Source: Natribaculum luteum
GTDB lineage: Archaea; Halobacteriota; Halobacteria; Halobacteriales; Natrialbaceae
Reading direction: 5' to 3'
DNA: 64,000 bases
Assembly: GCF_023008545.1 (NCBI RefSeq)
Contig: NZ_CP095397.1
Span: forward strand, 2,232,001-2,296,000
Shown: positions 1 to 8,959 of the stretch, piece after piece
Layout: every line of letters starts with the position of its first letter
How positions within the stretch are numbered: position 1 is the first letter of the stretch
Notes under the pieces: model-generated
Database searches by the model: none
What the model was told of the DNA's origin: nothing
Seen by the model: only the letters and a program-made list of their open reading frames with translations
Position numbers and translations under genes: made by a program

Positions 1-30
1 GGTCGTCTCCGAAAATAGCGGTCCCGATCG

Positions 31-2121
31 TTACCGTACTTTCTCGCCGAGGTCGGCGTCGCCGTGAGTCGTCAGCAGGTCGGCCTCCTCGCCCGCCGCG
101 AGGATCATACCGTTCGACTCGACGCCGAACAGTTCGGCCGGCTCCATGTTCGCCAGCAACACGACCTTCGTGCCGGGCAGTTCGTCGAGGTCGTGCAGTT
201 GCTTGATCCCGGCGACGACCTGTCTGGTCTCGAAGCCGATGTCCACCTCGAGACGCGCCAGGTCGTCTGCGCCCTCGATGCCTTCGGCGTCCTCGATCCG
301 CCCGACGCGGATGTCCAGGTCCTGGAACTCCTCGAAACTGATCCGGTCTTCGAGCAACGGCTCGAGATCGTCCGTCTCTGCCATATCTTTCTCTTCGTCC
401 GACCCCGTGTCGTCGTTTTCGGTTTCCTCCGCGCCCGCGTCCCCAGTCGCCTCCGCGATGCGCTCCTCGAGTTTCGCCTCGAGTTCCTCGACGCGCTCGT
501 CTTCGATCTTCTCGAAGAGCTCGTCGGGTTCGTCGAAAGTTCGCGGCGGGGCCTCGAGTGCGTCCTCGAGGTGGGCGTCGGCGACGTCGCCGTCCTCCCC
601 GAGCTGTTCCCACAGCGTCTGGGCCTTGCCGGGAGCGATCGGCTCGATGAGCACGCCGACGGCCTTCGCGATCTGGACGCAGTCGCGGATGACCTGTGCC
701 GCCTCGTCGGGCGAATCGTCGGTGAGCTTCCAGGGCTCGTTGCGCTGGATGTACTCGTTGCCAAACTGTGCGAGGCGGGTGGCGGCCTGGCCGACGCCGC
801 GCAGCGAGTAGTCGTTGACGGCCTCGCGGACCTCGCCGATCGCACCCTCGATGCGCTCTTCGACGTCCGCCGAGACGTCCGTCTCCGGCGTGCCCTCGTA
901 GTTTCGCTGGGCGAAAAGCAGGCTCCGGTAACAGAAGTTCCCGATCGTGCCGACGAGTTCGCCGTTTACCTTCTCCTGGAAGGCCGACCACGAGAAGTCG
1001 ACGTCCTGCTGGAGGCCGCCCGTGGTCATCAGGTAGTATCGCAGCAGGTCGGGGTGGAAGCCTTCCTCGAGGTACTCGCGGGCCCAGATCGCCCGGTTGC
1101 GGCTGGTCGAGAGCCCCTTCCCGTCGATCGTGATGAAGCCAGTCGCGGCGATCCCGCGTGGGGCGTTGTAGTCTGCCCCCTCGAGCATCGCGGGCCAGAA
1201 GATCGTGTGGTGCTGGATGATGTCCCGGCCGATGAAGTGGACGACCTCGCCGTCCTCGTGCCAGACGTCCTCCCAGTCGTACTCGTCTGTGCCGACGCGG
1301 TCGGTGTACTGTTTGGTCGAGGAGATGTACTCGATGGGCGCATCGACCCAGACGTAGAGGACGAGGTCGTCTTCGCCGTTCGGATAGTCGATTCCCCAGT
1401 CCATGTCGCGAGTGATACACCAGTCCTGGAGCCCCTCCTCGATCCACTGACGGGGCTGGTTGCGCGCGTTCGAGGTTCCCTCGAGGTCGTCTAAGAACTC
1501 GGTCAGGTAGTCGGCGAACTCGGAGACGCGGAAGAACTTGTGCGTGCGCTCACGGTACTCGGCCGGGTTACCCGTGATCGAACTCTGTGGGTTCTCGATC
1601 TCGCCGGGCTCCAGGTGTCGTTGACAGCCCTCGTCGCACTCGTCGCCGCGGGCTTTCGCGCCGCAGTACGGGCAGGTCCCGACGACGTAGCGGTCGGGGA
1701 GGTACTGGTCGGCCTCGGGGTCGTAGGCGACCTGGATCTCCTTCTCGTAGACGTACCCCTCCTCGTCTAAGGTCCGGACGATCTCCCTGGTCGTCTCGGT
1801 GTTGGTCTCGTCGTGGGTGTGCCCGTAGTTGTCGAACTCGACGGCGAACTGCGGGAACGTCTCCTCGTACTGTTCGTGCCAGCGCAGCGCGAACTCCTCG
1901 GGGTCGACGCCCTCTTTTTCGGCGTTGACCGCGACGGGTGTCCCGTGCATGTCCGACCCGCAGACGTAGGCCGACTGCTGGCCCAGCGTCTGCAGGGCGC
2001 GGTTGAACGCGTCTGCACCGATGTACCCCCGCAGGTGACCGATGTGGAGGTCGCCGTTGGCGTACGGCAACCCACAGGTCACGACTGCGGGTTCGTCAGT
2101 CGGAAAGTCGTCGTGGCTCAT
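31..2121 (-). CDS. metG: Methionyl-tRNA synthetase with C-terminal tRNA-binding domain
   Basis: This 696-residue class I synthetase charges tRNA(Met) with methionine in the cytosol. The HIGH signature is at residues 26-29 within NGDLHIGHLRG. A zinc knuckle with cysteines 150, 153, 162 and 166 sits in the connective peptide. The GKGLSTSRN segment occupies the place of the KMSKS loop, as in other haloarchaeal enzymes. A long acidic linker (about residues 560-590) leads to an EMAP II/Trbp111-type tRNA-binding domain over the last 100 residues. Length and order match full-length archaeal MetRS. It is transcribed alone, away from the symporter across a 446-bp gap. The family assignment is certain by motif. 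Confidence 0.97.
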   Translation of the reverse strand: MSHDDFPTDEPAVVTCGLPYANGDLHIGHLRGYIGADAFNRALQTLGQQSAYVCGSDMHGTPVAVNAEKEGVDPEEFALRWHEQYEETFPQFAVEFDNYGHTHDETNTETTREIVRTLDEEGYVYEKEIQVAYDPEADQYLPDRYVVGTCPYCGAKARGDECDEGCQRHLEPGEIENPQSSITGNPAEYRERTHKFFRVSEFADYLTEFLDDLEGTSNARNQPRQWIEEGLQDWCITRDMDWGIDYPNGEDDLVLYVWVDAPIEYISSTKQYTDRVGTDEYDWEDVWHEDGEVVHFIGRDIIQHHTIFWPAMLEGADYNAPRGIAATGFITIDGKGLSTSRNRAIWAREYLEEGFHPDLLRYYLMTTGGLQQDVDFSWSAFQEKVNGELVGTIGNFCYRSLLFAQRNYEGTPETDVSADVEERIEGAIGEVREAVNDYSLRGVGQAATRLAQFGNEYIQRNEPWKLTDDSPDEAAQVIRDCVQIAKAVGVLIEPIAPGKAQTLWEQLGEDGDVADAHLEDALEAPPRTFDEPDELFEKIEDERVEELEAKLEERIAEATGDAGAEETENDDTGSDEEKDMAETDDLEPLLEDRISFEEFQDLDIRVGRIEDAEGIEGADDLARLEVDIGFETRQVVAGIKQLHDLDELPGTKVVLLANMEPAELFGVESNGMILAAGEEADLLTTHGDADLGEKVR

Positions 2122-2567
2122 GTGTGTGGTGACTCGGTGGCGGGCGTAAAACCCGCCGGTTTCGTTTTTCGTCTGCTCTGTCGTTTCCGGTCGGGTTTCG
2201 ACGCCGCGCGAGAGCCGTATGACCGGCGTGAACGCGACGACTCCGCCCGGCGACGGGGCTGGCGCTACGTGCGCATAGAACGAGCGTCGGGAACGACAGC
2301 CACCGTCATCGTCTCGCTCGTCGGTACTCCCCGCCCGGTCAAAAACGTTGTTCTCTCGAGTCCGCCATCAGATCGTCACTCGTGGTCTGTGCGTTCGCGA
2401 GAGCTGTTGTGGTGCTATCATAATGATCGGAAATGAAAAATACGTAAAATTATACGTTCGGCGTGCGTATTCTGGTTTCACGACGTCGAAACAGGACGGT
2501 TCTAGACATTTCAGTCTAAAACGTGAAAAACAGAGGTTTTTACCCGCTCCGCGTCCCCGACTCGTGT
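2122..2567. other. Intergenic region between divergent metG and symporter genes
   Basis: There is no convincing gene in these 446 bp. The short open frames here lack haloarchaeal composition and overlap an AT-rich patch (about 2415-2475). The region must hold the metG promoter on one side and the symporter promoter on the other. Confidence 0.6.
2536..2541 (+). promoter_or_regulatory. TATA-like box for the NSS symporter
   Basis: TTTTTA lies about 27 nt before the ATG at 2568. This is the spacing expected of a haloarchaeal leaderless transcript and supports that start over the upstream GTG at 2523. Confidence 0.45.
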
Positions 2568-3935
2568 ATGAGTTCCGTAGACGTCCCGCGTGAAAAGTGG
2601 GCGACACGTGTCGGGTTCATCCTCGCGGCCGTCGGGAGCGCCGTCGGCCTCGGCAACATCTGGCGCTTTCCGTTCCAGGTCGGACAGGAAGGTGGTGGCG
2701 CGTTCGTGGTAATCTACCTGCTGTTCGTCCTCGGAATCGGGTTCCCGGCGATCCTCGTCGAGTTCGTCATCGGCCGGCACACCGAGCGAAACCCGGTCGG
2801 TGCGCTGAAACGACTGGGCAGCGGCGTTTGGACGTACGTCGGGTGGCTGTTCGTGTTCACCGGCTTCGTCATCCTCTCGTACTACAGCGTCGTCGGCGGC
2901 TGGACGCTCCGGTACTTCGCGCTCGGACTCCAGAACGGGTACGTCGCCGAGGTCGAGGCGGCTGGTGCACAGTTCGGCGGATTCGCGACCGGCCTCGACG
3001 CGATCCTCCTTCACGCCGTCTTCATGGGTGCCGTGATCGCCATCGTCGGGATGGGGGTCCGGCGGGGGATCGAACTCGCGGTGAAGGTGATGGTCCCTGC
3101 GATCATCGTCATCACGCTCGGCATGGCTGCCTACGCGTTCAGCCTCGAGGGGGCGAGTGAGGCGTACTCGTACTACCTCGCGCCCGACCTGAGCCTGATC
3201 GCCGCCGAGTGGACGAGCATCCTCCCCGCCGCGGCCGGGCAGGCGTTCTTTACCCTCTCGCTGGGGATGGGCGTGATGATCACCTACGCCTCGTACATCG
3301 GCGAAGACGAGAACCTCGTCCAGGACGGAGCGATCATCCTCGGGTTCGACACGCTGATCGCCTTCACCACCGGGCTGGTCGTCTTCCCGATTCTCTTTAC
3401 CGCCGGCGTCGACCCCGCCAGTCCCGGTGCCGGGGCGATCTTCGTCAGCCTCGCCGCGGCGTTCGCCGACATCCAGTTCGGCTGGCTGCTCGGGGCCGTC
3501 TTCTTCGGCACCGTCGCCATCGCCGCCCTCTCGAGTGCGATCAGCATCATGGAGGTCCTCGTCTCCTACCTGATCGACGAGAAAGGCGTCGATCGCAAGG
3601 TCGCGACGGTCGTCCTCGGCGGCGGACTGTTCCTCCTCGGCATCCCGTCCGCACTGGATCTGACGATGCTCAACCTCTTCGACCTGCTCGCCAACGGAAT
3701 CTTGCTGGTGCTCGGCTCGCTGTTGCTCGCGCTGTTCGTCGGCTGGATCGCGACCGGCTTCGCCGTCGACGAACTGCAGCGGGGAATCAGCGGTGCCGGC
3801 ACGTACGGTAACGTCTGGATCTGGCTCGTCCGGATTCCGGTCGTCGCCGTCTTGCTCGTCGTCCTCGCACTGGGAATCGTCGAATACGCGAACTTCCTGA
3901 CGGGCGACTTCACGGAGTGGCTCGCTGACCTCTGA
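2568..3935 (+). CDS. Sodium:neurotransmitter symporter (NSS/SNF) family transporter
   Basis: This 455-residue integral membrane protein is probably a Na+-coupled amino-acid importer. The first membrane segment carries the NSS hallmark GSAVGLGNIWRFPF followed by GGGAF, which builds the sodium and substrate sites in LeuT-fold proteins. About eleven or twelve hydrophobic segments follow, with TLSLGMGVMITYASY matching the TM6 region of the family. The start is placed at MSSVDVPREKW (2568), because an upstream GTG at 2523 would overlap the promoter box. The neighbours on its right face it convergently. The substrate cannot be read from sequence; tryptophan, tyrosine or branched amino acids are typical for prokaryotic members. 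Confidence 0.92.
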   Translation: MSSVDVPREKWATRVGFILAAVGSAVGLGNIWRFPFQVGQEGGGAFVVIYLLFVLGIGFPAILVEFVIGRHTERNPVGALKRLGSGVWTYVGWLFVFTGFVILSYYSVVGGWTLRYFALGLQNGYVAEVEAAGAQFGGFATGLDAILLHAVFMGAVIAIVGMGVRRGIELAVKVMVPAIIVITLGMAAYAFSLEGASEAYSYYLAPDLSLIAAEWTSILPAAAGQAFFTLSLGMGVMITYASYIGEDENLVQDGAIILGFDTLIAFTTGLVVFPILFTAGVDPASPGAGAIFVSLAAAFADIQFGWLLGAVFFGTVAIAALSSAISIMEVLVSYLIDEKGVDRKVATVVLGGGLFLLGIPSALDLTMLNLFDLLANGILLVLGSLLLALFVGWIATGFAVDELQRGISGAGTYGNVWIWLVRIPVVAVLLVVLALGIVEYANFLTGDFTEWLADL

Positions 3936-3963
3936 ACCGGTCCGCAGACGGCGAGATAGCCGC

Positions 3964-4296
3964 TCACTCTCCCGTCTCGTTTTCTGCCGTCCAGACGTCC
4001 GGGAGTAACTCGAGTCGACCGCCGAGTTGCAGCCCCAATCCGAACAGTATCGACGCGAGAAAGACGGCGAGAACGAGCGGCCGATCGGAACCGAACCCGA
4101 GCGCGACCGCGCTGGCGACCCACGCGAGCCAGCCGAGCGCCTCCCAGACGTGTCCCGCCGAGAACCGCCAGAGGGCAAGCGAGAGGACGAAACCACCGAG
4201 CAGCGCCGACAGGACGACCGCCTCGAGGTCGGCGACCGTTGCCGTCGCGACTATCGCACCGAACCCGACGACGGCGACCCAGTCGAATCGATTCAT
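3964..4296 (-). CDS. Small integral membrane protein, unknown function
   Basis: This 110-residue protein has three or four hydrophobic segments (residues about 5-20, 26-45, 52-70 and 74-92) and a short acidic tail ending ENETGE. I recognise no family signature. It lies tail-to-tail with the symporter, 28 bp from its stop codon, and is followed on the same strand by another small membrane protein's gene. Composition and codon use look native. A simple membrane-anchored accessory role is possible but nothing in the sequence shows it. Confidence 0.7.
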   Translation of the reverse strand: MNRFDWVAVVGFGAIVATATVADLEAVVLSALLGGFVLSLALWRFSAGHVWEALGWLAWVASAVALGFGSDRPLVLAVFLASILFGLGLQLGGRLELLPDVWTAENETGE

Positions 4297-4375
4297 TGCT
4301 ATGCGGACGTCCAGTTCGGACGAAAAACGTGTGTCGATTCGTCGTGTCGGTGCGGCAGAAATCGCCCGTCCAGGG

Positions 4376-4594
4376 TCAGCGCCGCCTGCAGGTATCGACG
4401 CCGACGACCTGGTAGAGCAGACACAGTCGGGTCATGCCGGTCGCGAGGAAGACGAGACCGATGACGAGTGCGACGGCCCCGACGACCGTCCCAAGCGAGA
4501 GGATGTCCGCGAGTGCGCCGACTCCGAAGACGACGAGGAGCGATCCAAGCATGAGCCGTGCTGTCCGGTCGAATCCGCCTACGTTCGCTTCCAT
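4376..4594 (-). CDS. DUF2892/YgaP-like two-helix membrane protein
   Basis: This 72-residue protein has the pattern of the DUF2892 family. The N-terminal NVGGFDRTARLMLG motif is followed by two hydrophobic helices and a C-terminal CLLYQVVGVDTC that resembles the family's typical CPLY..LG..TC ending. In some bacteria the domain is fused to rhodanese modules, which suggests a link to sulfur or thiol chemistry in the membrane, but the free-standing form has no proven role. It lies between a small membrane protein and mfnA. Confidence 0.8.
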   Translation of the reverse strand: MEANVGGFDRTARLMLGSLLVVFGVGALADILSLGTVVGAVALVIGLVFLATGMTRLCLLYQVVGVDTCRRR

Positions 4595-4654
4595 ACGAGA
4601 GACTTCGGCGCGAGTCTGATAACTAATTTGATCGAGAATCTAACAACAGACTGA

Positions 4655-5740
4655 TCAGTCGTCGCTCGAGACCGCCACTCGAGTCCGGGCGGCGAGTCGG
4701 TCGACGTCGGCGACGAACGACTCGAGCATCTCGCGAGTGACGTGGGGCATACAGACGACGCGCAACTCGCCGTCGCCGGTCCGGGAGATGCGCCATCCCT
4801 CCCCGCGGAGCGCCTCGAACAGCGGTTCGGAGATCGAGGCCGCCACGAGCGGGAGTTCGGGGTCGACGACGTCGAATCCGCGCTCTGTGAGGGCGTCTGC
4901 GAGCCACTCGGCGTTCGTCTGCGAGCGGTCGTACTGGGCGTGGTAGCCTCCAGGCCACAGTTCTTCTATCGCTGCGACGGCGCTCGCGACGCCGCCGCCC
5001 GACCGGGTGCCGGTGAGCGTCGCCTGCGAAGTCGACTCGAGGTAGGGCGTGTCGACGGCGAGTTCGTCGAACAGCGCCTCCTCGCGGGCGAGCAAGCCGC
5101 CGGCCGGGACGGCCGCCTGTCCCATCTTGTGGGGGTCGATCGTCATCGTGTCGACGGGGGCGTGCTCGAAATTCCATTCGTGGTCCGTAAACGGGAGGAC
5201 GAACCCACCCCACGCGGCATCGACGTGGAACAGGGCGTCGACCTCCTGTGCGGCCGCGGCCAGTTCAGGGATCGGGTCGACGCGGCCGTACTCGGTCGAG
5301 CCCGCGACGCCGACGACGAGTGCGGTGTCCTCGTCGACACACTGGGAGACGGCGTCGACGTCGGCCCGCAACCCCTCGTCGAGCGGAACGACTCGCAACT
5401 CGACGCCGAGGACGTTGGCCGCCTTCCGGAAGCTGAAGTGGCCCGACGCCGGCATGACGACGTTCGGGTCGTCCGTCGATGCCTGATTCCGGGCGATCCG
5501 GACCGCCTGGATGTTCGCTTCCGTGCCACCGCTCGCGACGTAGCCGGCGGGATCGGCGAGACCGACGATCTCGCCGAGGTGGGCGATCGCCTCCTCCTCG
5601 AGGGTCGCGACGGTCGGGTAGGTTCCGGGATCGCCCGGATTGGTCGCGAGAAATCGTTCGGCCGCCTCGCGCGCTGCCGGGTGCGGTCGGGTACACATCG
5701 ACGAGAGCACCCGGTCGAACGCTTGCGGCTCGGCCTGCAT
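4655..5740 (-). CDS. mfnA: PLP-dependent L-aspartate/L-tyrosine decarboxylase MfnA
   Basis: This 361-residue group II decarboxylase is of the archaeal MfnA type. The segment [10 protein letters not shown] supplies the PLP-ring aspartate, and [14 protein letters not shown] contains the Schiff-base lysine K205. The N-terminal [13 protein letters not shown] and [10 protein letters not shown] segments are typical of the fold. In methanogens MfnA makes tyramine for methanofuran. Haloarchaea lack methanofuran, so here it most likely makes beta-alanine from aspartate for coenzyme A; that is inference from family knowledge. It has its own TATA-like box about 27 nt before the ATG and is transcribed away from nothing obvious in its pathway. 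Confidence 0.92.
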   Translation of the reverse strand: MQAEPQAFDRVLSSMCTRPHPAAREAAERFLATNPGDPGTYPTVATLEEEAIAHLGEIVGLADPAGYVASGGTEANIQAVRIARNQASTDDPNVVMPASGHFSFRKAANVLGVELRVVPLDEGLRADVDAVSQCVDEDTALVVGVAGSTEYGRVDPIPELAAAAQEVDALFHVDAAWGGFVLPFTDHEWNFEHAPVDTMTIDPHKMGQAAVPAGGLLAREEALFDELAVDTPYLESTSQATLTGTRSGGGVASAVAAIEELWPGGYHAQYDRSQTNAEWLADALTERGFDVVDPELPLVAASISEPLFEALRGEGWRISRTGDGELRVVCMPHVTREMLESFVADVDRLAARTRVAVSSDD

Positions 5741-5763
5741 ATCACCGAAATAGAGACTCTGCG

Positions 5764-5770
5764 ATTTATT
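5764..5770 (-). promoter_or_regulatory. TATA-like box for mfnA
   Basis: AATAAAT on the minus strand lies 24-30 nt upstream of the mfnA ATG, consistent with a leaderless transcript. Confidence 0.4.
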
Positions 5771-5842
5771 CGTTGTGTTTGCTGATGGGACGGATTTCGC
5801 GAACGCGAAGTGGCGTCGTCTGGCCTGGGACGGACGAACCGA

Positions 5843-8161
5843 TCAGCGAACGGAATCGAGCAACAGCTTCTGTTCGACGCGTTTGACCTCGTGTTGGACG
5901 TCACGCACCGCGTCGATGTTCGCCGAGATCGAACTCACGCCCTGCTTGACGAGGAACTGGGCCATCTCGGGTTTCGAGCCGGCCTGGCCACAGATGCTCG
6001 TGTCGACGCCGCGTTCGCGGCAGGTCTCGATCACGTCGCCGATGAGCCGCAAGACGGCGGGGTGGAGTTCGTCGAAGCGGCCGGCGACGTTCTCGTTGTT
6101 CCGGTCGACCGCGAGCGTGTACTGCGTGAGGTCGTTCGTCCCGAACGAGGCGAAGTCGATCCCCGCGTCGGCCATCTCCTCGACGCCGAGGGCGGCGGCG
6201 GGCGTCTCGATCATCACGCCCCAGCTGCGCTTCTTGGGGTCGATTCCCGCGTCTTCCATCAGCCGTTTCGCTCCGAGGACGTCCTCGGCGTCGTTGACCA
6301 GCGGGAACATGATCTCGACGTTGTCGTAGCCCATCTCGAACAGCCGGCGGAACGCCTCGAGTTCGTAGGCGAAGACGTCCGGCCGGTCGAGCGAGCGGCG
6401 GATGCCCCGGTAGCCGAGCATCGGGTTGTGTTCGTCGGGTTCGTCCTCGCCGCCCTCGAGCTGGCGGAACTCGTCGGTCGGCGCGTCGAGCGTGCGCACG
6501 CGGACGGGCCGCGGGTAGAACTCGTCGGCTACGTTGCGGATGCCGTCGACGAGTTCGCCGACGAACGCGTCTTCACCGTGTTCCTCGACGTACTTCGCGG
6601 GCGTCTGGTTCAGCGAGAGGATCATGTGCTCGATCCGGAGCAGTCCGACGCCGTCTGCGCCGGTCGCTGCCGCGCGCTGGGCAGCCTCCGGGATCGAGAC
6701 GTTGACCTTGACCTCGGTCGCGGTCATCGGCTTGACCGGCGACTGGGGTTTGACCTCTTCGACAGGGTCGTGTTCAGTCTCGGTCTCCTCTCGCCCCTCG
6801 GTGATCGAGCCCTTGTCGCCGTCGAGCGTGACGACCTGCCCGTCCTCGAGGATCGTCGTCGCGTTGCCCGCGCCGACGACGGCGGGGACGCCGAGTTCGC
6901 GGGAGACGATGGCGGCGTGGCTGGTCATCCCACCCTCGTCGGTGACGATCCCGGCGGCGCGTTTCATCGCCGGCACCATGTCGGGCGTCGTCATCTCGGT
7001 GACGATGATGTCGCCTTCGCCGACCTTGTCGAGTTCGTCGAGCTTGCCGATGATCCGGGCTGCACCCGTCACCGCCCCCGGACTCGAGCCGAGGCCGTCG
7101 ACGAGGACGTCGCCCGCACTGCCCGCGTCGGCGGTCGTCTCGGCCGTGACGCTACCACTGCCGTCGGTGACGCCCGGTGCGGCGTTAGCCCCCGACGAGT
7201 CGGCGGCCGTGGCTCCCTCGTCGCTGATCGTCGTGATGGGACGGGACTGCAGCATGTAGTCTTCGTCGTCGACCATCGCCCACTCGACGTCCTGTGGCGT
7301 CTCGTAGTGGTCTTCGACTTGCTCGCCGAGTTCGACCAGCCGTTCGATCTCCTCGTCCGAGAGGACGCGCTGGTCGCGTTTCTTCTCGGGGACCTCGCGT
7401 TCGACGGTCTCGCCGGTCTCCTCGTCTTTCTCGTGGAGGACCTTCTTGTCGGCGACGGTGACGTCGACCGTGCCGTCCTCGCGGGAGACGACGTAGTTGT
7501 CCGGCGAGACGGCACCGGAGACGACCGCTTCGCCGAGCCCCCAGGCCGCCTCGATGATCATCGTCGGCTCACCCGTCGAGGGGTGGCTGGTAAACATCAC
7601 GCCCGACTTCTCGGCGTCGACCATCTGCTGGACGACGACCGCGATGTTGACCGCGGAGTGATCGAAGCCCTGTTCCTGTCGGTAGTAGATCGCCCGCTGG
7701 GTAAACAGCGAGGCCCAGCACCGCCGGACGCGGTCGAGCAGGTCGTCCGCGGTGACGTTGAGGAACGTCTCCTGCTGTCCGGCGAAGGAGGCGTCGGGCA
7801 GGTCCTCGGCGGTCGCCGAGGAACGGACGGCGACGAACGCCTCGCCGTCGCCCACGTCGCGGTACGCCTCGAGGATCTCCTCGCGAAGCGTTTCGGGAAA
7901 CGGCGTCTCCGTGATCAGTTCCTGTGCGTGGTCTGCCGCCGCCGCGAGCGCACTCGAGTCGTCGACGTCGACGTCGACGGCCTCGAACAGTTCGTCGTCG
8001 ATACCAGCCTCTTCGATAAACGAGCGATAGGTCCCGGCCGTGACCACGAACCCGGGCGGAACGGGCAAGCCAGCCCCTGTAAGTTCACCCAGAGAAGCGC
8101 CTTTGCCGCCGACCTTCTCCAGGTCGTCGGCGCCGATCTCGTCCAGCCAGAGTACAGCCAT
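5843..8161 (-). CDS. ppsA: Phosphoenolpyruvate synthase
   Basis: This 772-residue enzyme makes PEP from pyruvate and ATP at the entry to gluconeogenesis. The N-terminal ATP-grasp domain begins with KGASLGEL. The central swivelling domain carries the phospho-histidine H415 in GGMTSHAAIVSRELG. The C-terminal TIM-barrel PEP/pyruvate domain includes GTNDLTQYTLAVDR and the CGQAGSKPE loop near the end, whose cysteine is the usual catalytic residue. A low-complexity Ala/Ser/Gly/Thr linker at about residues 310-350 separates the ATP-grasp and swivelling domains and looks lineage-specific. It is a monocistronic gene with its own TATA-like box. Confidence 0.97.
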   Translation of the reverse strand: MAVLWLDEIGADDLEKVGGKGASLGELTGAGLPVPPGFVVTAGTYRSFIEEAGIDDELFEAVDVDVDDSSALAAAADHAQELITETPFPETLREEILEAYRDVGDGEAFVAVRSSATAEDLPDASFAGQQETFLNVTADDLLDRVRRCWASLFTQRAIYYRQEQGFDHSAVNIAVVVQQMVDAEKSGVMFTSHPSTGEPTMIIEAAWGLGEAVVSGAVSPDNYVVSREDGTVDVTVADKKVLHEKDEETGETVEREVPEKKRDQRVLSDEEIERLVELGEQVEDHYETPQDVEWAMVDDEDYMLQSRPITTISDEGATAADSSGANAAPGVTDGSGSVTAETTADAGSAGDVLVDGLGSSPGAVTGAARIIGKLDELDKVGEGDIIVTEMTTPDMVPAMKRAAGIVTDEGGMTSHAAIVSRELGVPAVVGAGNATTILEDGQVVTLDGDKGSITEGREETETEHDPVEEVKPQSPVKPMTATEVKVNVSIPEAAQRAAATGADGVGLLRIEHMILSLNQTPAKYVEEHGEDAFVGELVDGIRNVADEFYPRPVRVRTLDAPTDEFRQLEGGEDEPDEHNPMLGYRGIRRSLDRPDVFAYELEAFRRLFEMGYDNVEIMFPLVNDAEDVLGAKRLMEDAGIDPKKRSWGVMIETPAAALGVEEMADAGIDFASFGTNDLTQYTLAVDRNNENVAGRFDELHPAVLRLIGDVIETCRERGVDTSICGQAGSKPEMAQFLVKQGVSSISANIDAVRDVQHEVKRVEQKLLLDSVR

Positions 8162-8186
8162 CTGTATATGCGTGGAAAGCGGAGCG

Positions 8187-8193
8187 AATAAAG
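8187..8193 (-). promoter_or_regulatory. TATA-like box for ppsA
   Basis: CTTTATT on the minus strand lies 26-32 nt upstream of the ppsA start, the spacing of a leaderless haloarchaeal promoter. Confidence 0.4.
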
Positions 8194-8330
8194 AACCTTG
8201 CGAAGGGGGCGGCAGATTTTTAACTCGAGATCGAATGAGTTGGTCACACTCTCGCCACTTCTCTGGAATGTGTGTGTATATTTAACAAGATCTTATACGT
8301 CGTCAGTTCCAATCTCGATCGAGGGGGAGT

Positions 8331-8480
8331 ATGATCGAAACCGTCAACCGATTCCTGTTTCGACACCACGACGCCGACGTCGTCTACGAGTGTCGAGAAT
8401 GCGGAACGAGCGTCGACTCGGTCGACGACGAGTGTCCGTCCTGTGGCCGGACCGACGTCGCCACGTTCGTAACCAAGTGA
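8331..8480 (+). CDS. 49-residue zinc-ribbon micro-protein
   Basis: A small open frame begins MIETVNRFLF and contains two knuckles, CRECG and CPSCG, spaced 13 residues apart. That is a rubredoxin-like zinc ribbon (C21, C24, C36, C39). A purine-rich GAGGGGGAG immediately before the ATG could serve as a ribosome-binding site, and TTATAC lies about 38 nt upstream. Composition is acidic and haloarchaeal. Haloarchaea encode many such 'mu-proteins' of 40-70 residues, some with roles in growth or biofilm formation, but the specific function is unknown. It sits between divergent ppsA and the convergent MTH865-like gene. Confidence 0.8.
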   Translation: MIETVNRFLFRHHDADVVYECRECGTSVDSVDDECPSCGRTDVATFVTK

Positions 8481-8574
8481 CTGGTGTACCGTCCGAGACC
8501 CCGTCCCGACGAACTGCTGGACGGGATCGAGTCGTCTCACGTGCGAGTCGTCCAGCGGCGGCGACGTCTACGAC

Positions 8575-8835
8575 CTAGATGTAGTCGTTCTCGTTTAACT
8601 CCTCGAGGACGTCGTCGACGAAGTCGTCGACGCTCTCGTAGGGGAAGTCGCCGCCGGAGAGTTTGGTATTCAGTTCCATCGCCGTCATCGAGAAGTCGCC
8701 GGATTCGAACGTCGTTCCCGGGCCGTCGGGGAGCGCGGGGACGAGGTCCATCGGACTCGAGATCGGGTAGTCTGCGCCTTCGAACGCCTCGATCATCTGC
8801 TCGCGGAGTTCGGCTTCGTCTGCCATGACGTCCAT
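8575..8835 (-). CDS. MTH865-like family protein
   Basis: This 86-residue protein resembles the MTH865-like family, a small archaeal helical fold. Recognisable segments are the N-terminal EAELREQMIEAFEGADYPI, the central SPMDLVPALPDGP turn and the acidic C-terminal helix. The function is unknown. There are two start options: 8835 (MDVMADE) and 8826 (MADE). A strong AT-rich TATA region at 8848-8862 favours 8835 as a leaderless start. It lies opposite the zinc-ribbon gene and back-to-back with the ribbon-helix-helix gene. Confidence 0.82.
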   Translation of the reverse strand: MDVMADEAELREQMIEAFEGADYPISSPMDLVPALPDGPGTTFESGDFSMTAMELNTKLSGGDFPYESVDDFVDDVLEELNENDYI

Positions 8836-8847
8836 GTGTTTCGGGGG

Positions 8848-8862
8848 ATAAATAATAAATTT
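8848..8862 (-). promoter_or_regulatory. TATA region for the MTH865-like gene
   Basis: The minus-strand run AATTTATTATTTATC is centred about 20-27 nt upstream of the ATG at 8835, in an otherwise GC-rich neighbourhood. Confidence 0.45.
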
Positions 8863-8959
8863 TCAGGTAGTTGGACAGGCGAGGCGAACGTCTCACACGT
8901 GACATTATGCGAATGGTTTCCCGCAACAATAATTACCTCTCGGAGACGTGTTCGAAGAC

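Noticed and set aside
2511-4196. 561-codon open frame on the minus strand opposite the NSS symporter
   Set aside because: Composition is a mirror of the GC-rich symporter gene; no family sequence. High-GC genomes keep antisense frames open.
5810-8191. 793-codon frame opposite ppsA
   Set aside because: Entirely antisense to a certain gene and without recognisable domains.
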